Of a stretch of 64,000 nucleotides of DNA, positions 60,807-64,000 are shown one piece after another. A program made the translations under genes and the position numbers. Position 1 is the stretch's first letter, and each line of letters starts with the position of its first letter. This stretch comes from Streptomyces sp. Q6. Its GTDB lineage: Bacteria > Actinomycetota > Actinomycetes > Streptomycetales > Streptomycetaceae. The stretch is from positions 8,246,001-8,310,000 of the forward strand of contig NZ_CP146022.1 of the NCBI RefSeq assembly GCF_036967205.1, written 5' to 3'. Below the pieces are notes generated by a model that worked only from the letters and a program-made list of their open reading frames with translations, was not told where the DNA came from and did not search any database.

Positions 60807-60966
60807 CGTTCGCTCCTGACGTGGTTGGTCGGTGGGCGCACCGTAGGCGCGACCCGCCGCGGTGATCAAGTGCGATACGGGCGCCGCGACCCCCGGTGAA
60901 GCCTCTGTCGGGCTCCCTCCGGCCCGCCCGCCCCTTTGGGTAACAGTCCTTACTAGAATTCATGGC

Positions 60967-62325
60967 ATGGTCCCCCCGAAGCCCACCCTGGAGATGCTGC
61001 GCGCGCTCACCGACGAGAACGTGCTGCGCGCCCTCATGGCCGAGGCCCGGCTGACCCGCGCGGAGATCGCCGCACGCACCGGCATCTCCAAGCCCACGAT
61101 CTCCGACAGCGTGCGGCGCCTGAGCGCCGCGGGGCTGCTCGTCGACACGGGGGAGCGCACCACGGGGCGCGGCCGCGTCGGCTCGTACTACGCGCTGGCA
61201 CCGGACCTCGGCGCCGCGCTCGTCGTCGCCCTCACCCAGCACCGGGTGACGGCCGAGACGGTCGACGCGCTCGGCCGCGTACGGGACCGCGAGGAGCTCG
61301 AACTCGGTCCCGGCGCGGGGGCCGAGGCCGCCGCCGACGCGCTCACCGGCGTCGCGGACCGCCTCGCCGCGCGGACGCCGGGCGGTCTGCGCCTCGCCGT
61401 GGTCAGCGCCGCCGACCCGGTCGCGCGCACCACGGGCCGGCTCGTGCGGCTGCCCGACGCACCGTTCCTGATCGGCGACCTGGACCCGCGCGCCGCCCTC
61501 GGTGCGCACGTGAGCGGACCCGTCCAGGTGGACAACGACGTGAACTGGGCGGCCCGCGCCGAGCACGCCGACGGCCGCGCCCACGGCACCGACGACTTCG
61601 TCTACGTGCACCTCGGCGAAGGGCTGGGCGGCGCGGTGGTCTGCGACGGGGAGGTGCGCCGCGGTCACCACGGTTTCACCGGCGAGATCGCCCACGTATG
61701 GACCGTCGGCCCGGACGACACGGCGATGCCGCTGACGGAGGTCTTCGCCGTGCTCGGCCTGCGCGAGCCGGGCTCCACGGCCGTCGACGTCGGCGCGCTG
61801 CGGGCTCGCCTGGAGCCGGGTGACGGGGACGTCGTCCGCGAAGGCGGAGGGAAAGGCGGAAGTGACGGGGGCTGTCAGCGACGCGGTGACGGTCGCGGCC
61901 GCGCCCGCGCCGACGAGACGCGCACCGCACTGGCCCGAGCCATCGGCCCTGTCCTGGAGGCGGCCGTCGCCTTCGCCGATCCTCGCCTGATCGTCCTCGG
62001 CGGAACGTGGGGCCCCGCCCTGGCGGAGACCGTCGCCCGGCGGCTCGCCCAGAGCCCGCGTCCGGTCCCGGTGATCGCCGCAAGCGTCGCCGACCCCGAA
62101 CTGACCGGAGCGCGCACTCAGGCGATCGAGGAACTCCGCCGCCTCCTGGTCGACTCGACGCACCCGACGGACCGCACCGGCCACCCACCCGCGGACCCCC
62201 CTCACGCTCGCCCGCGTCCCTCCAGCCACGCGCCCGCGGGCGCTGACCCTCGCCCGAACACCCACGCGCCAGTAGGCGCCGACCTCACTCCGGCCACCCA
62301 CCACCGCACTCAGGACATACCGTGA
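60967..62325 (+). CDS. ROK family regulator with inserted glycine/arginine-rich loop
   Basis: A 452-residue protein. The N-terminal winged helix (about 10-65, TRAEIAARTGISKPTISDSVRRLSAAGLL) precedes a ROK domain (QVDNDVNWAARAEHADG, VHLGEGLGGAVV, LIVLGGTWGPAL). The CxCGxxGC zinc motif is absent. An insert of about 30 residues (GDGDVVREGGGKGGSDGGCQ, then RRGDGRGRARAD) interrupts the domain, and the C-terminal tail of about 55 residues is Pro/His-rich low complexity. ATG 60967 follows a TAGAATT-like stretch but no strong ribosome site. It overlaps the HAD gene by 4 bases (GTGA). Confidence 0.87.
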   Translation: MVPPKPTLEMLRALTDENVLRALMAEARLTRAEIAARTGISKPTISDSVRRLSAAGLLVDTGERTTGRGRVGSYYALAPDLGAALVVALTQHRVTAETVDALGRVRDREELELGPGAGAEAAADALTGVADRLAARTPGGLRLAVVSAADPVARTTGRLVRLPDAPFLIGDLDPRAALGAHVSGPVQVDNDVNWAARAEHADGRAHGTDDFVYVHLGEGLGGAVVCDGEVRRGHHGFTGEIAHVWTVGPDDTAMPLTEVFAVLGLREPGSTAVDVGALRARLEPGDGDVVREGGGKGGSDGGCQRRGDGRGRARADETRTALARAIGPVLEAAVAFADPRLIVLGGTWGPALAETVARRLAQSPRPVPVIAASVADPELTGARTQAIEELRRLLVDSTHPTDRTGHPPADPPHARPRPSSHAPAGADPRPNTHAPVGADLTPATHHRTQDIP

Positions 62326-63221
62326 CCACGCACGACCACCAGCCCACCCCGACCGACACGGCCGCCACCACCGGCACAGCCGCCGCGACCGGAACGACCG
62401 GCACCCCCGACATCCGTCTCGTCGTCACCGACATGGACGGCACGCTCCTCGACGCCGACGGGCGCATCCCCGATTCGCTGTGGCCGCTGCTCGCCGAACT
62501 GAACCGGCGCGGCATCGTCTTCTGCCCCGCCAGCGGACGCCAGTACGCCACGCTCGCCGACCAGTTCAGCGCCGTGGACGACGGTGGCATGGTCTACATC
62601 GCGGAGAACGGGACGTACGTCGTCCGCGGCGGTACGGAGATCAGCTCCGACCCGCTCGACCCCGCCGTCGCCGCGTGGATCGTCAAGGCCGTGCGCCAGC
62701 TGGGAGAGGAGGGCGTCGACGTGGGCGCGGTCGTCTGCGGCAAGAAGTCCGCGTACGTGGAACGCTCCGACGAGGCGTTCATGACCGAGGTGCGCAAGTA
62801 CTACCACCTGCACCGGATCGTCGACGACGCCACCGCCGTGGACGACGACATCGTCAAGGTCGCCCTCTTCGACTTCGGCAACGCGGAGCGCACCACCGCC
62901 CCCGCGCTCGCCCCGCTCAGGGACACGCAGCAGGTGGTCGTCTCCAGTGAGCACTGGATCGACATCATGAGCCCCACCGCGAACAAGGGCGTCGCCGTGC
63001 GCGGCCTCCAGCGGGCGCTCGGGGTCACCGCCGCCCAGACGATGGTCTTCGGCGACTACCTCAACGACCTCCAGATGCTGGACGAGGCCGAGTGGTCGTA
63101 CGCGATGGCGGGGGCCCACCCGGACGTCCTGCGGCGCGCCCGTCACACCGCGCCGGCGCACACCGAGGACGGGGTCGTGCGCACGATCCGGCAGGTCCTG
63201 GGGCTGCCGCCCGTGGAGTGA
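62322..63221 (+). CDS. HAD superfamily Cof-type phosphatase
   Basis: A 299-residue hydrolase. After a Thr/Ala-rich N-terminal tail (about 1-30), motif I is VVTDMDGTLLDADG (nucleophile Asp about 36), motif II is CPASGRQY, the motif III Lys is NKGVAVRGL, and motif IV is VFGDYLNDLQML. Cof/YbiV-type enzymes dephosphorylate sugar phosphates or cofactors. Translational coupling to the ROK regulator gene suggests a sugar-phosphate substrate. Confidence 0.92.
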   Translation: MTTHDHQPTPTDTAATTGTAAATGTTGTPDIRLVVTDMDGTLLDADGRIPDSLWPLLAELNRRGIVFCPASGRQYATLADQFSAVDDGGMVYIAENGTYVVRGGTEISSDPLDPAVAAWIVKAVRQLGEEGVDVGAVVCGKKSAYVERSDEAFMTEVRKYYHLHRIVDDATAVDDDIVKVALFDFGNAERTTAPALAPLRDTQQVVVSSEHWIDIMSPTANKGVAVRGLQRALGVTAAQTMVFGDYLNDLQMLDEAEWSYAMAGAHPDVLRRARHTAPAHTEDGVVRTIRQVLGLPPVE

Positions 63222-63289
63222 TCACCGTCTGTCGGCGCGTCACGTGACCATCTGCCGACCATCTGCGCATCACGTGACCGTCAGCGCCC

Positions 63290-63811
63290 TCAGTGGCCGG
63301 CGACGAGCTTCACGGCGACGACACCCGCTCCGATCACGGCGTTGAGCGCGGCGGCGACCAGGCAGCCGAACAGGCCCGCGCCGACGCGCCGCCCGCCCAT
63401 GAAGCCCCAGCCCGCGAGCGCCGCGACCTCGCTGGCCACCGAGATCCACAGCGCCGTGGTGAGGTGCAGCGCCCCGAGCGCCGACACACCGGTCAGCAGC
63501 AACGGGCCGACCGCCGAGGTCAGCAGCGGGCTGCTGACGAACAGCGTGTGCCGGATCTCCGGCAGCCGCGGCAGCCGCCCGTGGGCCACCGGGTGGGCCT
63601 GGAGGTCGGCGACCAGCGTGGCCAGCCACAGGCCCAGCGCGGTCACGGCGACCGACAGCGCGGCGACCAGGTGCGTGGGGTGCCCGCTCTGCGCGAGGCC
63701 CACCAGGACCGCGAGCAGGGTGATCGAGGCGTAGATGCGTTCCTTGAGCCGCTCGCGCAACAGGTCGGCGTGTTCCTGGACCACGGCCTGCGGTGACATG
63801 CCCTCCGTCAT
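63290..63811 (-). CDS. Integral membrane protein of unknown function
   Basis: A 173-residue protein with four hydrophobic segments (about 27-43, 49-68, 91-118, 120-172). The N-terminus is helical and charged (QEHADLLRERLKERIY). It resembles VIT/DUF-type small Streptomyces membrane proteins, but I cannot name a family. ATG 63811 was chosen because upstream codons are arginine-rich; an ATG four codons downstream is possible. Confidence 0.72.
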   Translation of the reverse strand: MTEGMSPQAVVQEHADLLRERLKERIYASITLLAVLVGLAQSGHPTHLVAALSVAVTALGLWLATLVADLQAHPVAHGRLPRLPEIRHTLFVSSPLLTSAVGPLLLTGVSALGALHLTTALWISVASEVAALAGWGFMGGRRVGAGLFGCLVAAALNAVIGAGVVAVKLVAGH

Positions 63812-63891
63812 GGCCGCACAGTAGAGCGGACCGGCCGCTCGGGGCGACAGGCACTCTGGGCCGTTCGGCCGTCGCACCGCATCGTGGACCC

Positions 63892-64000
63892 ATGACGCCT
63901 CCCGACCGCACGGACGAGTTCTGCCGCACCTGCGCCGCCGAGTCCCGCTTCGCCGACCTGCCGCCCCGCGAGCGCATCGTCCATGACGCCGACTGGCGCG
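63892..64000 (+). CDS. HIT family protein, 5' part only
   Basis: The window ends 36 codons into an ATG-started gene. The visible residues include EFCRTCAAESRFADLPPRER and IVHDADWR, matching the start of HIT-family hydrolases with an N-terminal CxxC. The HxHxH motif would lie beyond the window. It is divergent from the membrane-protein gene at 63290-63811. Confidence 0.6.
   Translation, partial: MTPPDRTDEFCRTCAAESRFADLPPRERIVHDADWR

Noticed and set aside
1-64000. CRISPR array, prophage or biosynthetic gene cluster
   Set aside because: I saw no spaced identical repeats, phage structural genes, or PKS/NRPS/terpene core genes. The P450s and exporters are not accompanied by core enzymes.

Overview
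The window is high-GC actinobacterial DNA, almost certainly a Streptomyces chromosome. The evidence is the GC-rich third codon positions, the many GTG starts, the ATGA/GTGA-coupled operons and several Streptomyces-typical families: a complete conservon, twin PucR/CdaR regulators, a SigF-type sigma factor, a DyP-encapsulin pair and S37/I36 secreted proteins. I saw no rRNA, tRNA, CRISPR array, insertion sequence or prophage.

Layout. 0-3 kb: small accessory genes, including two secreted I36-like proteins on either side of a lipoprotein. 3-9.3 kb: an Eis-type acetyltransferase, then an ECF sigma factor divergent from a MerR/LitR-like regulator, with a photolyase and an SDR-DUF2867 protein; this looks like a light or photo-oxidative stress module without carotenoid genes. 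9.3-13.5 kb: a sigma-like/transmembrane protein whose frame is broken, an anti-sigma-type ATPase facing a SigF-family sigma factor, and a GH92 mannosidase remnant. 13.6-17.7 kb: a deacetylase-like lipoprotein, a universal stress protein, and an encapsulin with its DyP peroxidase cargo. 18-27 kb: PucR, a complete branched-chain amino-acid-type ABC transporter (SBP, LivH, LivM, LivG, LivF) and a second PucR. 27-30.8 kb: a zinc alcohol dehydrogenase behind tandem palindromic operators, a cytochrome P450, and a tryptophanyl-tRNA synthetase behind a Trp-Trp leader peptide and terminator. 30.9-35.2 kb: a conservon (histidine-kinase-like CvnA, roadblock CvnB, DUF742 CvnC, GTPase CvnD) ending in a CYP157-type P450 that lacks ExxR. 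35.8-39.7 kb: a ROK regulator divergent from a Gfo/Idh/MocA oxidoreductase, a zinc ribbon, a two-gene deletion scar and a cyclophilin. 39.8-50.5 kb: an S37 peptidase, two molybdopterin oxidoreductases with different redox partners, a FUSC membrane protein, a penicillin-binding protein and a GDSL hydrolase. 50.7-64 kb: an M48 protease, a tautomerase, a MarR-MFS pair, an MFS exporter behind an iron box, a three-gene Rieske oxygenase operon with IclR and alpha/beta hydrolase, ROK-HAD, and the start of a HIT protein.

A striking feature of the sequence itself is that many genes are interrupted by an apparent loss of exactly one base, mostly inside a run of three or four C or G. The same error direction in unrelated genes suggests homopolymer under-calling in the assembly rather than real gene decay. 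I annotate these as frameshifted full-length genes. By contrast, the GH92 fragment, the head-to-head scar at 38.7-39.1 kb and the hydrolase tail at 48.9 kb lack most of their gene and look like true remnants.
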